NCBI GenBank assembly: GCA_032139905.1
Contig: JAQJDB010000006.1
Span: 992,001-1,056,000 of the forward strand
Source of the DNA: Nitrospira sp. MA-1
Lineage (GTDB): Bacteria; Nitrospirota; Nitrospiria; Nitrospirales; UBA8639
DNA length: 64,000 bases
Direction: 5' to 3'
Each line of letters starts with the position of its first letter. Position 1 is the stretch's first letter. A program made the translations under genes and the position numbers. Under the pieces are notes generated by a model. That model saw nothing but the letters and a program-made list of their open reading frames with translations, had not been told where the DNA came from and did not search any database. This document shows positions 26,545-36,296 of the stretch, in pieces.

Positions 26545-27945
26545 ATGGCTGATGAACGAATTCTTGTTGTTGATGACGATCCAAGTTTACTGACCCTCCT
26601 GAAAATGCGCCTGCATTCCATGGGGTTTGTGGTGACTGCGTGTGGGTCGGGGGGAGATGCGTTGAGCCGCGTACAGGAGGATCCCTATGATTTTGCCATT
26701 CTGGATCTTCGATTGCCGGATGCTGATGGCTTGGATCTCATGGAAGAATTGCACCAGCATCAAACCAATCTTCCAATCCTGATCTTGACGGCTCATGGCT
26801 GTATTCCCAATGCAGTGGAAGCGATGAAAAAGGGTGCGTATGGGTATTTGACCAAACCGTTTGATGACAAAGAGTTGCTGGAGAGTATTGATAAAGCCCT
26901 CACTACCAAACGAATGAGTCAGGAGATTCATCGGCTACAACTGCTGGTGAACGAATTGTATGGGCTCGAAAATGTCGTGGCACGGAGTGCAGAAATGCAT
27001 ACGGTGTTGAAGCAGGTGGCTCAAGTGGCGAAGACCGATACCACCGTTTGTATTTCCGGGGAAACAGGGACCGGAAAGGAAGTGATTGCACGCGTGCTTC
27101 ATTGTAATAGCCCCCGAGCTTCAAAGCCGTTTATGGCCGTCAATTGTGCGGCAATCCCAGAAACTTTGTTCGAAAGCGAGTTGTTCGGACACATGAAGGG
27201 TTCCTTTACCGGAGCCCATCAAAACAAGCGGGGTTTAATCCAAAGTGCCGATAAAGGGACATTATTTTTAGATGAAATAGGTGAAATGCCGCTGTCATTG
27301 CAAGGGAAACTCCTGCGAACTATTCAAAATCGGGAAGTGTTGCCTGTCGGCGGTCAGGTGCCTACAAAGGTGGATGTGAGGATTCTGGCTGCAACCAATA
27401 AGGATCTGGAATTAGCTGTGCGGGAGGGACGATTTCGGGAAGATCTGTATTATCGAATTCACGTCGTTCCCTTGTGGATTCCCCCGCTTCGTCAACGTCG
27501 GGAGGATATTCCTTCTCTCGCCCAGTTTTTTCTTAAGCGGAGTATTGAGCATCATGGGAAAGTCGTCAAAGGATTTTCACCGGAAGCTATGCAGGCCTTA
27601 ATTACCTATCCGTGGCCTGGAAATGTTCGAGAACTCGAAAATATGATTGAGCGCGCGGTTGTCATGTCCCCTCAGGATATTATTACAGCAGAATTTCTCG
27701 CCCTTTCTCCCCACGAACAAAGCAAGCCAGGGAGTCTTCAACCATTAACTGATGCGAAGGAAGCGTTTGAGAAGGAGTACCTCCAGGATCTGCTCAAGGC
27801 CACACAAGGGAATATCTCCAAGGCAGCACAAATTGCCGGTCGCTATCGGGCGGATTTTTATAAACTGCTTAAAAAATATGGCCTGCATCCTTCCGATAGA
27901 CAGGATGACGCGCCTCCTTCAAACGGCCAACCAGGACTTCAGTAA
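26545..27945 (+). CDS. Sigma54-dependent response regulator, GlrR/QseF-like
   Basis: The ATG at 26545 follows AAAGGA with good spacing, giving 466 residues. Residues 1-120 form a receiver domain with Asp54 (FAILDLRLPDADG) and Lys in LTKPF. The AAA+ domain has Walker A GETGTGKE, Walker B TLFLDEIGEMP, and a sigma54-contact loop reading GSFTGA rather than GAFTGA. A Fis-type helix-turn-helix lies at the C-terminus (GNISKAAQIAGRYRADFYKLL). It activates RpoN promoters after phosphorylation, presumably by the kinase at 24226. The Ala-to-Ser change in the loop is known in some members such as NtrC relatives and need not abolish function. Confidence 0.92.
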   Translation: MADERILVVDDDPSLLTLLKMRLHSMGFVVTACGSGGDALSRVQEDPYDFAILDLRLPDADGLDLMEELHQHQTNLPILILTAHGCIPNAVEAMKKGAYGYLTKPFDDKELLESIDKALTTKRMSQEIHRLQLLVNELYGLENVVARSAEMHTVLKQVAQVAKTDTTVCISGETGTGKEVIARVLHCNSPRASKPFMAVNCAAIPETLFESELFGHMKGSFTGAHQNKRGLIQSADKGTLFLDEIGEMPLSLQGKLLRTIQNREVLPVGGQVPTKVDVRILAATNKDLELAVREGRFREDLYYRIHVVPLWIPPLRQRREDIPSLAQFFLKRSIEHHGKVVKGFSPEAMQALITYPWPGNVRELENMIERAVVMSPQDIITAEFLALSPHEQSKPGSLQPLTDAKEAFEKEYLQDLLKATQGNISKAAQIAGRYRADFYKLLKKYGLHPSDRQDDAPPSNGQPGLQ

Positions 27946-28701
27946 TTTTGGTACAGCTGTCCAGAAGCTTATGTTTCGCCATGGGGTCGGGAAGGCGCCA
28001 GGTTCGCTTCACTTTAAAAACGGCAGTTAAGTAGTCTCACGCTGATTTATACTTCCAGATTTTCGGCAGAAATCGCCTGAAAAGGCCTATATATACCTGG
28101 TATGTTTCATTCCAGCAATTCGGATAAGGCGTTCCTGTCGAATAGCCGCATGTCCCCCTTTCTGCATGACTCAATTTATTGGCTGAAACGGGACGGCTCT
28201 GTCCTGTAGATGGAGAATCTAAAAATACTCCTATTCATCAGAATCGAACCCTAGCTTTCGTTGTCAGGCGAGAGGCGAGGTCGATTTGAGAAGCCGAACC
28301 CTACAGTCCCCCTCCTCATCTTCCGAAAAAATACTACAGTTGTATTCTGACTAAAGTCCTGTGATGCAGGCTAGAGTGGTTCTCTATCTTGAACTTTCTC
28401 TCCATGAAAAAGGTGTCATCGAAACCTATTGGGCGAAAATACTTTATCTATTAAACCAAGCTTTAGTCGCTTAATGACTGAATCCTCATGAGCCTGGCCG
28501 GAAGAGATAATTTTGTCTTGATACGCAAAGGACTCGATGACCAGCGTAGGTAGTCGGGTGTTTATTCCATAAACCCAGGTGCGCCAGAGTGATTGAGGCA
28601 TGTGCTACGTAGCATGTCCTCATCAATCAGAAAAATAGAAAGGCTGTGTCCTTTGGTAGCACCGAGAAATGAACTTGTCTCTGTTTAACTCTCAATAGGT
28701 A
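27946..28701. other. 756-bp intergenic region before the PrsK-like gene
   Basis: No supported gene, tRNA or riboswitch was found. Short frames on both strands have no family signature or ribosome-binding site. The region should contain the terminator of the glrR-like gene and the promoter of the prsK-like gene. No sigma54-type promoter was clear by eye. Confidence 0.5.
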
Positions 28702-30903
28702 ATGTGGGTCGGTATGAGTGTGTGGGTTTTTCCATCTATTCTCACGGCAGGAGTCTCCCTGTTTTTGGCGACGATCATATTTTGGAGGAGAAAGGATGGT
28801 GCTCATTTTTTTCCTTTACTCTTCCTGATGGTGGTTATGGTTTGGATCCATGGGCTGAATGTCATTCAAGAGGCGTTGCCAGCCCATCTCATTATTTCCA
28901 GGAAATTAATTCTCATTGGTGAGATAATTCTGCCGGTTATGATCGGCTATGTCGGGTATTCATTATTACAGGAATTTTCTCTTAATTCCTTGGCACTGGG
29001 CAAAGGGTGGTGGAAGGTCATCGCCGGTGGGGCTGCTCTCTTAGCAATGTTGATCATAGGTATTCCAGATGGATTCATGCAGGTCAATTCAGAAAGGGAA
29101 GTTGTTTTCAAAAGACCAGAGGGTTTGATGGTCTGGGGGTTTATTGTATTGGCCTCGTGTGTGGCAATATTTCAGTTGGAACGTATGCTCAAATCTTTTC
29201 CAGATCCCCTGCAATATCGATTGAAATACGTGTTAATTGGATTGGGAGGTCTGGCTTGTATATCCATCGCACAGGCTTTTCATGTGGCCGTGGCTTCGGT
29301 GTGGAAACAGGAAGATGTGTGGGCGGGGGAAATCGCATCGTTCATTTCTCTGGTTGTCATGGCACTGGGGTTAAGGCGATGGCCAGGACCCCAGGTGATC
29401 CAGAAAATTCAAATCAGTCACCATGCAGTATACGCCTCACTGGCCGTGGTGTGTGTCAGCGGGTATTTCGTTCTTGTGGCTATGGTGATCGCACTGGTGC
29501 AAAAAACCGGTTGGGAGGTCAAGGAATCACTGGGTGTGATCCTTAGTTTTCTTGCCGTTATGGGGTTGGTGATTGCCGTGCTTTCCAGGCGTATTCGTGT
29601 CGAGTTTCAGCAATTCATTTCTCGTCATTTTTTAAAAAATAAATATGATTATCGAGAAAAATGGATAGAGGTTACCGAGATGTTTGCGGCTTGTCCGGAT
29701 GTCCAACAAATTTTGAATCGGTACCTTGAGTGTCTCAGTCGAACATTTGGAACCTCTCGAGTCACAATTTGGAAATATTTTGATGTTGACGGCCGCTATC
29801 ATCAAATACGAACGGAACGGCGTCGAAGAAAGTTGACGGAGAATGGTTGGTCACCGAATATTTCAGAACCGATTCCCATTCCTGAAACTCACCCTCTTAT
29901 TCAACAGTTGAAAGCACAGCAAGAACCCTTGTTTGTACAGGCGGGTCAGCCGGCGGCCGAGGATTCGAGAGAATTTCTTGATGTCACTCACGCCCATGTG
30001 TGTGTGCCTTTGGTGACTGGACAGGGCAGACTGCTCGGGTTTTGTACGCTTAGTCAGGAATCGGCATATGAATGCTATGATCAGGACGATTTTTATTTAC
30101 TGAGAGCCATTGCGCACCATGTGACAATGCTGCTCATTCAATTTGAGTTGCTTGAAGAGCGCAGTTCATCCGCCAAATGGGAAGCGGTGCATCGGTTCTC
30201 TGCATTTTATTTACATGATTTAAAAAACTTGGCCTCGAGTTTATCTCTTGTGGCTCAGAATGCTGCTCAATACGGGAGTAATGTTGAATTTCAGACATCT
30301 GCAATGCAGACCGTTAAAAATACGTCTCAGCGAATTATTGATTTAATGGGGGAATTGTCTCGTCAGGCGAAGGAACCAAATCTGGGTGAAGGAACCGTTA
30401 CGGAATCAGTGGATGTGAATCTGTTAATTCAGGATACACTGGCTGCCGTAAATGACCCTGGATGCCAAACGAATTTTACACCAGGGCTAGAGGTTCCCGT
30501 CCTTCAGCTCAAAAAGGAGGCAATCAAACAGGTTTTCTTAAATTTGATCCTTAATGCGCGTCAGGCGACCGACCGGAATGGTACGCTTGATATTTCTACC
30601 GCCTATGATGGTGAGCAGGTGATCGTTGAACTGGTCGATTCGGGGGGTGGGATCCCTGCGGCCCAGCTTGAAAAAATTTTCCAGCCATTTAAAAGTTCCA
30701 AAAAAAATGGATTGGGTGTGGGGCTGTTTCAATGTAAGCGAATTATCGAGGACCATCATGGCGTGATTCACATTGAGAGCCAGGAAGGGCGAGGTACGAC
30801 AGTAATTGTTACATTTCCGGTACAAAGTGCCGATAACGCAAGTAGTGTGGTGTTTGGTGTTTCTAATGCCGGGGTAAAGTCTGACTCAGGAAGAAACGAA
30901 TGA
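28702..30903 (+). CDS. prsK: PrsK-type membrane histidine kinase (exosortase/PEP-CTERM system family)
   Basis: This 733-residue protein matches the PrsK layout: about eight hydrophobic segments in the first 310 residues, a GAF domain (about 325-490), and an atypical HisKA-like segment HDLKNLASSLSLVAQNA with His505, then an HATPase domain (N-box NLILNARQATD, G-boxes DSGGGIP and GLGVGLFQ). PrsK kinases are known from loci where exosortase A sorts PEP-CTERM proteins to an EPS-rich surface. The stop overlaps the start of the PrsR gene (ATGA), so the pair is coupled. No exosortase is in this window; the EPS cluster to the left is the likely target set. Confidence 0.88.
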   Translation: MWVGMSVWVFPSILTAGVSLFLATIIFWRRKDGAHFFPLLFLMVVMVWIHGLNVIQEALPAHLIISRKLILIGEIILPVMIGYVGYSLLQEFSLNSLALGKGWWKVIAGGAALLAMLIIGIPDGFMQVNSEREVVFKRPEGLMVWGFIVLASCVAIFQLERMLKSFPDPLQYRLKYVLIGLGGLACISIAQAFHVAVASVWKQEDVWAGEIASFISLVVMALGLRRWPGPQVIQKIQISHHAVYASLAVVCVSGYFVLVAMVIALVQKTGWEVKESLGVILSFLAVMGLVIAVLSRRIRVEFQQFISRHFLKNKYDYREKWIEVTEMFAACPDVQQILNRYLECLSRTFGTSRVTIWKYFDVDGRYHQIRTERRRRKLTENGWSPNISEPIPIPETHPLIQQLKAQQEPLFVQAGQPAAEDSREFLDVTHAHVCVPLVTGQGRLLGFCTLSQESAYECYDQDDFYLLRAIAHHVTMLLIQFELLEERSSSAKWEAVHRFSAFYLHDLKNLASSLSLVAQNAAQYGSNVEFQTSAMQTVKNTSQRIIDLMGELSRQAKEPNLGEGTVTESVDVNLLIQDTLAAVNDPGCQTNFTPGLEVPVLQLKKEAIKQVFLNLILNARQATDRNGTLDISTAYDGEQVIVELVDSGGGIPAAQLEKIFQPFKSSKKNGLGVGLFQCKRIIEDHHGVIHIESQEGRGTTVIVTFPVQSADNASSVVFGVSNAGVKSDSGRNE

Positions 30904-32285
30904 CCATGAAGTCTGATCCTCTTGCCGAATCTTCACGTCTTCCTTCCCTGCTTTTGGTTGATGACCACCCAGAGATTCTTGAACAGATGAAGTGGGGATT
31001 GAAGTCCTCTTATATGATCTATGAGGCAGATCAACGTGTGGCGGCTGTCGATATTCTTCAGCGGGAAAAGATCTCACTGGTAACCTTGGATTTAGGTTTG
31101 CCACCTGATACCGGCGGGGTGACCGAAGGATTGGCTGCCTTAGAACAATTGCTGGCGGTAAACCCTTTGGTGAAGGTGGTCGTCATCACGGGAAATCAAG
31201 ATCGCGCCAATGCGCTCAAGGCGATTCAATTGGGCGCATATGATTTCTTGGAAAAGCCGGTAGATTTGGAGGTGTTAAAAGTCGTTCTTCAGCGGGCCGG
31301 GTATTTGGCTGGCCTGGAAAAAGAAAATCAAAAGCTTCTGGACCGTGAGGCGAAACGAGGATTTCCAGAAATTATTGGAAGCAGCCCGGTTATGGTTAAA
31401 GTGTTCGATACTATCCGGCGAGTGGCCGGGTCGGATATTTCTATTCTTATTGTTGGGGAAAGTGGCACCGGGAAGGAGTTAGTGGCTCGGGCGATTCATC
31501 AGCAAAGCCACAGAAAGGATGGCCCGTTTATCGCGATTAATTGTGGGGCTATTCCCGAAACGTTGCTAGAAAGTGAGTTGTTTGGGCATGAGAAAGGTGC
31601 GTTTACCGGGGCTCATCTCCAGCGTCCAGGTCGAATTGAGTCGTCTCAGGGCGGGACGCTTTTTCTCGATGAGATTGGTGAGATTTCTCCTGCATTACAG
31701 GTCAAACTGCTTCGGGTCTTACAAGAACGAAGCATCGAGCGGGTAGGCGGACGCGTAGAAATTCCAGTTGACACGAGAGTTTTAGCGGCCACCAATATGG
31801 ATCTTCAACTGGCGATGAAAGATGGCCGTTTCCGGGAAGATTTGTATTATCGATTGAATACCGTGACAATTACGGCGCCTCCCTTACGCGAGCGGGGTGG
31901 CGATATCGTGATGTTGGGCAAATCGTTGCTTCAGCGTTATTCAGAAGAGGCCAAAAAGAAGATTTCAGGATTTACGAGGGAAGCCTTATTGTCGCTAGAA
32001 CAGTATCATTGGCCTGGCAACATTCGAGAATTAGAAAATCGGATTCGTCGGGCCGTGACACTAACCGACAATCCAAGAATTGCCCCGGAAGATTTGGATT
32101 TACCTGAACCCGATGAGAGTCAGGTTGGACTCACCTTGAAGGTAGCCAGAGACACGGTAGAAAAACGGGTGATTGAGCAAACTCTGGCCAAGACCGGTGG
32201 AAATATTACGAAGGCTGCGACTATTCTTGCTGTGAGTCGTCCGACCCTGCATGATTTAATATCCCGTCACCACATAAAAAAATAA
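30900..32285 (+). CDS. prsR: PrsR-type sigma54-dependent response regulator
   Basis: This 461-residue regulator has a receiver domain with Asp64 (LVTLDLGLPPD), an AAA+ domain with Walker A GESGTGKE, an intact GAFTGA loop, Walker B TLFLDEIGEI, and a C-terminal Fis-like helix-turn-helix (GNITKAATILAVSRPTLHDLI). This is the arrangement of PrsR, the partner of PrsK, which activates PEP-CTERM/EPS genes with sigma54 in other bacteria. It overlaps prsK by four bases. A second in-frame ATG lies two codons downstream (30906). It converges on argJ, 54 bp away, without a clear T-tract hairpin between them. Confidence 0.9.
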   Translation: MTMKSDPLAESSRLPSLLLVDDHPEILEQMKWGLKSSYMIYEADQRVAAVDILQREKISLVTLDLGLPPDTGGVTEGLAALEQLLAVNPLVKVVVITGNQDRANALKAIQLGAYDFLEKPVDLEVLKVVLQRAGYLAGLEKENQKLLDREAKRGFPEIIGSSPVMVKVFDTIRRVAGSDISILIVGESGTGKELVARAIHQQSHRKDGPFIAINCGAIPETLLESELFGHEKGAFTGAHLQRPGRIESSQGGTLFLDEIGEISPALQVKLLRVLQERSIERVGGRVEIPVDTRVLAATNMDLQLAMKDGRFREDLYYRLNTVTITAPPLRERGGDIVMLGKSLLQRYSEEAKKKISGFTREALLSLEQYHWPGNIRELENRIRRAVTLTDNPRIAPEDLDLPEPDESQVGLTLKVARDTVEKRVIEQTLAKTGGNITKAATILAVSRPTLHDLISRHHIKK

Positions 32286-32339
32286 TCCTCCCTCGGTAAT
32301 GGGCTATTCTCAATTTTCAGATTGAATGCTGGATGGAAT

Positions 32340-33548
32340 TTACGATCGATAGGATGCGTTGATTTTCACGTAATCGTAGGTCAAATCCGTGGTCCAAATC
32401 TTGGAGGAGCCCTTTCCCATTCCGAGTGAAATGGAAATCGTCAGGAAGGGCTTCTTCATTTCCTGTTTAATTCGTCGTTCGACCTGAGGACCCAGCCCTT
32501 TCCCATTTTGGACAATGGGAATCTTATTGAATTCGATAAGGAGTTTCTCCGCTTTAACAGGGGCATCTGCCCGTCCCAATGCGGCCACAATTCTCCCCCA
32601 GTTGGGATCCGTGCCAAAAATAGCGGTTTTGACTAAAGGGGAGGTGGCTAGAGTATTGGCAAATTGTTTCGCGGCCCGGTCACTGGAAGCCTGGGTAATC
32701 TGAAATTCTATGATTTTGGTGGCGCCTTCGCCATCCCGAACAATTTCCATGGCCAGATGGTGGCAGACTTGAAATAAGAGTGCTTCAAATTTACCATGTG
32801 CCGTCGTTCCGGTTTTGATGGTTAAATTTCCGGCTTTCCCGTTAGCCAGACATAATGCCGTGTCATTGGTGCTGGTTTCTCCGTCAACAGAAATGCAGTT
32901 GAATGTTTGTTTGGTGACGGCGCGAAAGGTTGCTTGTAGAGTTTTTTGGTCAATGGCCGCATCTGTCGTGATATAGGCCAACATGGTGGCCATGTCAGGG
33001 TGGATCATTCCTGAACCTTTGGCAATCCCGCCAATGGTTACTGTTTTTCCACCAATACGGTCCTGAATCGCGATTTCCTTAGGACAGGTGTCTGTCGTCA
33101 TGATGGCTTTGGCAGCTTCACGGTGACCAGCCTTGCGTAGACGTGAAATCAGAATCGGAATGCCGCTACGTATGGCGGATATGGGTAGAGGAACCCCAAT
33201 GACACCAGTGGATCCGATAAACACGTGGTGGAGGGGAATTATGAGTTGGTCGGCAACTCTCTGACCCATTTCTCTTGCATGTGCCAATCCTTCCTGTCCG
33301 GTAAATGCGTTGGCATTGCCACTATTAATGATGAACGCTTGACCCATGCCCCTCTTGAGATAGAGCCGGTCGAGAATCACCGGAGCGGCAGGGAGCCTGT
33401 TAGAGGTGAACACCCCGGCGATGGGTCCAGGCTTCTCTGACATGATCATGGTCAGATCAAGCTGCTTGGTCTTTTTAATGCCTGAGTGCATGCCTGCTGC
33501 TACGAAACCTTGGGGGGCAGTGATCCCACCTTTTACGCGTTTAGACAT
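32340..33548 (-). CDS. argJ: Glutamate N-acetyltransferase / amino-acid acetyltransferase ArgJ
   Basis: This 402-residue enzyme of arginine synthesis transfers acetyl from N-acetylornithine to glutamate, and may also use acetyl-CoA. The autoproteolytic site is visible as KGSGMIHPDMATMLAY, with Thr188 as the nucleophile that becomes the N-terminus of the beta chain. NSGNANAFTG near residue 75 and the C-terminal TDLTYDYVKINASYRS are also typical. It lies 43 bp downstream of argC on the same strand, forming an arginine pair; other arg genes are not here. Confidence 0.96.
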   Translation of the reverse strand: MSKRVKGGITAPQGFVAAGMHSGIKKTKQLDLTMIMSEKPGPIAGVFTSNRLPAAPVILDRLYLKRGMGQAFIINSGNANAFTGQEGLAHAREMGQRVADQLIIPLHHVFIGSTGVIGVPLPISAIRSGIPILISRLRKAGHREAAKAIMTTDTCPKEIAIQDRIGGKTVTIGGIAKGSGMIHPDMATMLAYITTDAAIDQKTLQATFRAVTKQTFNCISVDGETSTNDTALCLANGKAGNLTIKTGTTAHGKFEALLFQVCHHLAMEIVRDGEGATKIIEFQITQASSDRAAKQFANTLATSPLVKTAIFGTDPNWGRIVAALGRADAPVKAEKLLIEFNKIPIVQNGKGLGPQVERRIKQEMKKPFLTISISLGMGKGSSKIWTTDLTYDYVKINASYRS

Positions 33549-33591
33549 GGAGACATCCTCTTCTCGTCAGGAGCAATCGGTGAAAAATGGT

Positions 33592-34668
33592 TTAGGGAAA
33601 GAGGCCTGGCGCGGTCAATCCGAGTGTTTCGGGAAAGCCTAACATAAGATTCATACATTGAATCGCTTGTCCGGCTGCGCCTTTTACGAGATTATCCAGA
33701 GAACCTGTGCTGACCAGATACCCCGTTCGAGGATCATAGGTGCAACTAAGGTCACAAAAATTCGACCCTCGCAAATTTTTCGGATTGACTCCCTCGGAAC
33801 TGGGAAAGAGTCGAATGAAATATTCGTCTTGATACCGACTTTTATAGGCGGCATCCAAATGGGACTGATCAATGCCAGGTTTCAATTTGGCATAGGCCGT
33901 GCTCAGAATGCCTCGATTAATGGGTATGAGGTGAGGCGTGAAAATTATGGATGGACTGGAGGAAGTTGTTTTGGAGGATGGAGCAGGAGTCAGTCGTGCT
34001 AACCCCTGTTCGATTTCAGGCACATGGCGGTGTTTGCCGATTTTATAGGCATGAATGGCTTCATGGGATTCAGGGAAATGGGTCCCGAGTGCAGGTGTGC
34101 GACCCGCTCCTGAAATTCCAGACTTTGCGTCAATAATAATGGAATTTTGCTCAATGAGGTTTTGGGCTACAAATGGCGCGAGTTGCAAAATGGCGACGGT
34201 GGGATAACACCCGGCGACTGCGACAAGATGGGTCTTAGCGATAGCCGCGCGATTGAGTTCTGGGAGCCCATATACCGCATTTTTGAGCAAGTCAGGAAAA
34301 GTATGGGGGGTCTGATACCATTGTTCATAGACCGTCGGGTCTTGAAGACGATAATCGGCACTCAAGTCAATAACATGTTTCCCTTGTGACAGAAAATCGG
34401 CTACTGGTTGCAGGGATTGTGTGTGGGGAAGAGCGAGAAACACCACATCGACTTCCTTGGCGATCGCTTCGGTATTCAACGATGACAATGAACAGTCAAA
34501 AATCTTCGTAAGATGAGGAAGCAGCGAAGCGACAGCGATGCCTTCAGATTTTTCAGACGCCACCACGCGGTTCAGTGTGACCTGTGGGTGCAGGGTGAGT
34601 AATCGAAGTAATTCACCTCCCGTATAGCCACTGGCTCCGATCACTGCGACGCGAATTTTTTTATTCAT
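33592..34668 (-). CDS. argC: N-acetyl-gamma-glutamyl-phosphate reductase ArgC
   Basis: This 358-residue enzyme reduces N-acetyl-glutamyl phosphate to the semialdehyde with NADPH. The nucleotide-binding loop VAVIGASGYTGGELLRLL begins at residue 7, and the catalytic cysteine is Cys154 in VAGCYPTVA. The ATG at 34668 is preferred because MNKKIRVAVIG is the usual ArgC N-terminus; the frame is open upstream with in-frame starts at 34674 and 34707. It lies downstream of the rpsI terminator, so it probably has its own promoter in 34669-34803. Confidence 0.96.
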   Translation of the reverse strand: MNKKIRVAVIGASGYTGGELLRLLTLHPQVTLNRVVASEKSEGIAVASLLPHLTKIFDCSLSSLNTEAIAKEVDVVFLALPHTQSLQPVADFLSQGKHVIDLSADYRLQDPTVYEQWYQTPHTFPDLLKNAVYGLPELNRAAIAKTHLVAVAGCYPTVAILQLAPFVAQNLIEQNSIIIDAKSGISGAGRTPALGTHFPESHEAIHAYKIGKHRHVPEIEQGLARLTPAPSSKTTSSSPSIIFTPHLIPINRGILSTAYAKLKPGIDQSHLDAAYKSRYQDEYFIRLFPSSEGVNPKNLRGSNFCDLSCTYDPRTGYLVSTGSLDNLVKGAAGQAIQCMNLMLGFPETLGLTAPGLFP

Positions 34669-34803
34669 GGTCATTTCAAAGAAATTGGTTTTGGGAGAAA
34701 AGGACAATACCTATTAGGAAATCATTTAACTCTGTGCCAAATGCCTGTTTGTGGAAAGGTAAATTGAGGTTTGAGGTGGGCAAAGGCATCAGAAGATGAC
34801 GGA

Positions 34804-34835
34804 TTAAAAAAGGGGGAGGCTGGATGGCCTCCCCC
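34804..34835 (-). terminator. Intrinsic terminator after rpsI
   Basis: On the minus strand GGGGGAGGC, a 6-base loop and GCCTCCCCC form a perfect 9-bp GC-rich stem followed by six T. It lies 30 bp past the rpsI stop and should end the ribosomal protein transcript before argC. Confidence 0.9.
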
Positions 34836-34865
34836 ATGGTCCTAGGTGAACGGTGAGCTGGCCAA

Positions 34866-35258
34866 TTATCGTTTGGAGTATTGGAACCTGGCCCTGGCAC
34901 CTTTTTGCCCGTATTTTTTTCGCTCTTTCACCCTGCTATCTCTGGTGAGCAATCCATTTTTTTTCAAGGGATCCCGTAAGGAAGGATTATATAAAGCTAA
35001 GGCCTTTGCAATCGCATGGCGAAGAGCTCCTGCCTGACCTGAAACGCCTCCACCCGTCAACGTGGCTTTGACATTAAATTGTCCACCGGTTTTGGTGACC
35101 TCGAATGGTGTTTGAATTTGGATTTGATGTGTCAATCGTGGGAAATACGAATCTACTGATCGTGCGTTGATCAGAATGTCGCCTTGTCCTGGTTCTACCC
35201 ATGCTCGGGCAATCGCGTTTTTCTTTTTTCCGGTTGCGTATTGAACTGTATCGACCAT
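34866..35258 (-). CDS. rpsI: 30S ribosomal protein S9
   Basis: This 130-residue protein matches S9: AIARAWVEPGQGDILIN near the N-terminus, LTGGGVSGQAGALRHAIAKA in the middle, and the basic tail ending ARARFQYSKR, which contacts P-site tRNA in the small subunit. GGAGAT lies about 10 bp upstream of the ATG. It follows rplM by 46 bp, the universal bacterial pair. Confidence 0.98.
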   Translation of the reverse strand: MVDTVQYATGKKKNAIARAWVEPGQGDILINARSVDSYFPRLTHQIQIQTPFEVTKTGGQFNVKATLTGGGVSGQAGALRHAIAKALALYNPSLRDPLKKNGLLTRDSRVKERKKYGQKGARARFQYSKR

Positions 35259-35304
35259 GTGAGAATAGATCTCCTTTTTTACGTTGGAACGGTAACTGAT
35301 GATT

Positions 35305-35733
35305 TTAGAGGTTTAGAGGCGTTGGACTTTGCGCTCGATGCAGATGCTCGGCACCAGGATAAATTTTGAGTTTTCTAGCCATTTGCTTTCCTAACGTACA
35401 TTTTGGAAGCATCCCACGAATGGCTTTAGAGAGCACTTCAGTCGGTTTCTTTGCATGAAGATGCTCGGCAGTAATGGCTTTGATGCCTCCAGGATACCCG
35501 GTGTGGTGATAATAGATCTTTGAACGAAATTTATCGCGGGTGAATTGAATTTCACTGGAATTTATGATGACGACATGATCCCCTGTATCGACATTCGGAG
35601 TAAACGTTGGCTTATGCTTTCCACGAAGGATAGAGGCAACCTTCGCGGCCAAGCGGCCAACGGTTTTTCCTTTAGCATCGACTAAAAACCATTGTCGTTC
35701 AACTTCTAGCGGTTTAGCTTGATAGGATCGCAT
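35305..35733 (-). CDS. rplM: 50S ribosomal protein L13
   Basis: This 142-residue protein is L13, an early assembly protein of the large subunit. Diagnostic stretches are [31 protein letters not shown], the tyrosine-rich [12 protein letters not shown] and [24 protein letters not shown] precedes the ATG. It stands between a BFN-family gene, 37 bp upstream, and rpsI. Confidence 0.98.
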   Translation of the reverse strand: MRSYQAKPLEVERQWFLVDAKGKTVGRLAAKVASILRGKHKPTFTPNVDTGDHVVIINSSEIQFTRDKFRSKIYYHHTGYPGGIKAITAEHLHAKKPTEVLSKAIRGMLPKCTLGKQMARKLKIYPGAEHLHRAQSPTPLNL

Positions 35734-35770
35734 GAGTGTTGTATTTCCTTTCCTCTACTTGATTGTATGC

Positions 35771-36256
35771 CTAGATATCAGTCTGCTCTAATCCTTTTTG
35801 ATCGAGTTTGGAAAGCCAGGTATCCAAATCTTCTCCGCCGCGACGTTCCAGGACTTCAGGGGTGACGTAGATTGGACATTGACATCGAAGAGCCAAGGCA
35901 ATCGCATCACTCGGCCTTGAGTCGATCGATTTTTCCAAATCATCTTTGGATAAAAATAGCGTGGAAAAATAGGTGTTATTTTTGACTTCTGTGATCACCA
36001 CTTTATTTAGGGTAAAGCCAAGGTGCGAGGCAAAGCTGCAAATAAGGTCATGGCTCATGGGGCGTGGTGGGATGACGTTCTCCAACGCCAACCGGATCGA
36101 TGTCCCTTCGGCGGTACCGACCCATATGGGAAGAACCTCTGAGTTTTTTTCATCCCGTAAGACCACAATCTGTGTATCGGTATTCGGATCGACCAGGACC
36201 CCATGGACCTTTAACGGAATTAATGTGTTTATTTCAGTCATCACCCGCACACTCAC
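35771..36256 (-). CDS. Bifunctional nuclease (BFN, DUF151) family protein
   Basis: This 161-residue protein has the BFN core: VHGVLVDPNTDTQIVVLRD, LPIWVGTAEGTSIRLALE, PRPMSHDLICS and SRPSDAIALALRCQCPIYV. Members have reported RNase and DNase activity in plants and occur widely in bacteria, where the role is unclear. It is the second of two tandem paralogues, separated by 40 bp, and lies 37 bp upstream of rplM, probably in the same transcript. Confidence 0.88.
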   Translation of the reverse strand: MSVRVMTEINTLIPLKVHGVLVDPNTDTQIVVLRDEKNSEVLPIWVGTAEGTSIRLALENVIPPRPMSHDLICSFASHLGFTLNKVVITEVKNNTYFSTLFLSKDDLEKSIDSRPSDAIALALRCQCPIYVTPEVLERRGGEDLDTWLSKLDQKGLEQTDI

Positions 36257-36296
36257 TATTAATCGTTACTATTTCAGATGGCCTCATGAACATCAG

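Noticed and set aside
28416-28601. A 61-residue minus-strand frame upstream of prsK
   Set aside because: There is no ribosome-binding site and no recognisable protein features; most likely chance.
27946-28701. Cyclic-di-GMP riboswitch or small RNA in the gap before prsK
   Set aside because: No conserved riboswitch core was recognised; this needs a covariance search, which was not possible here.
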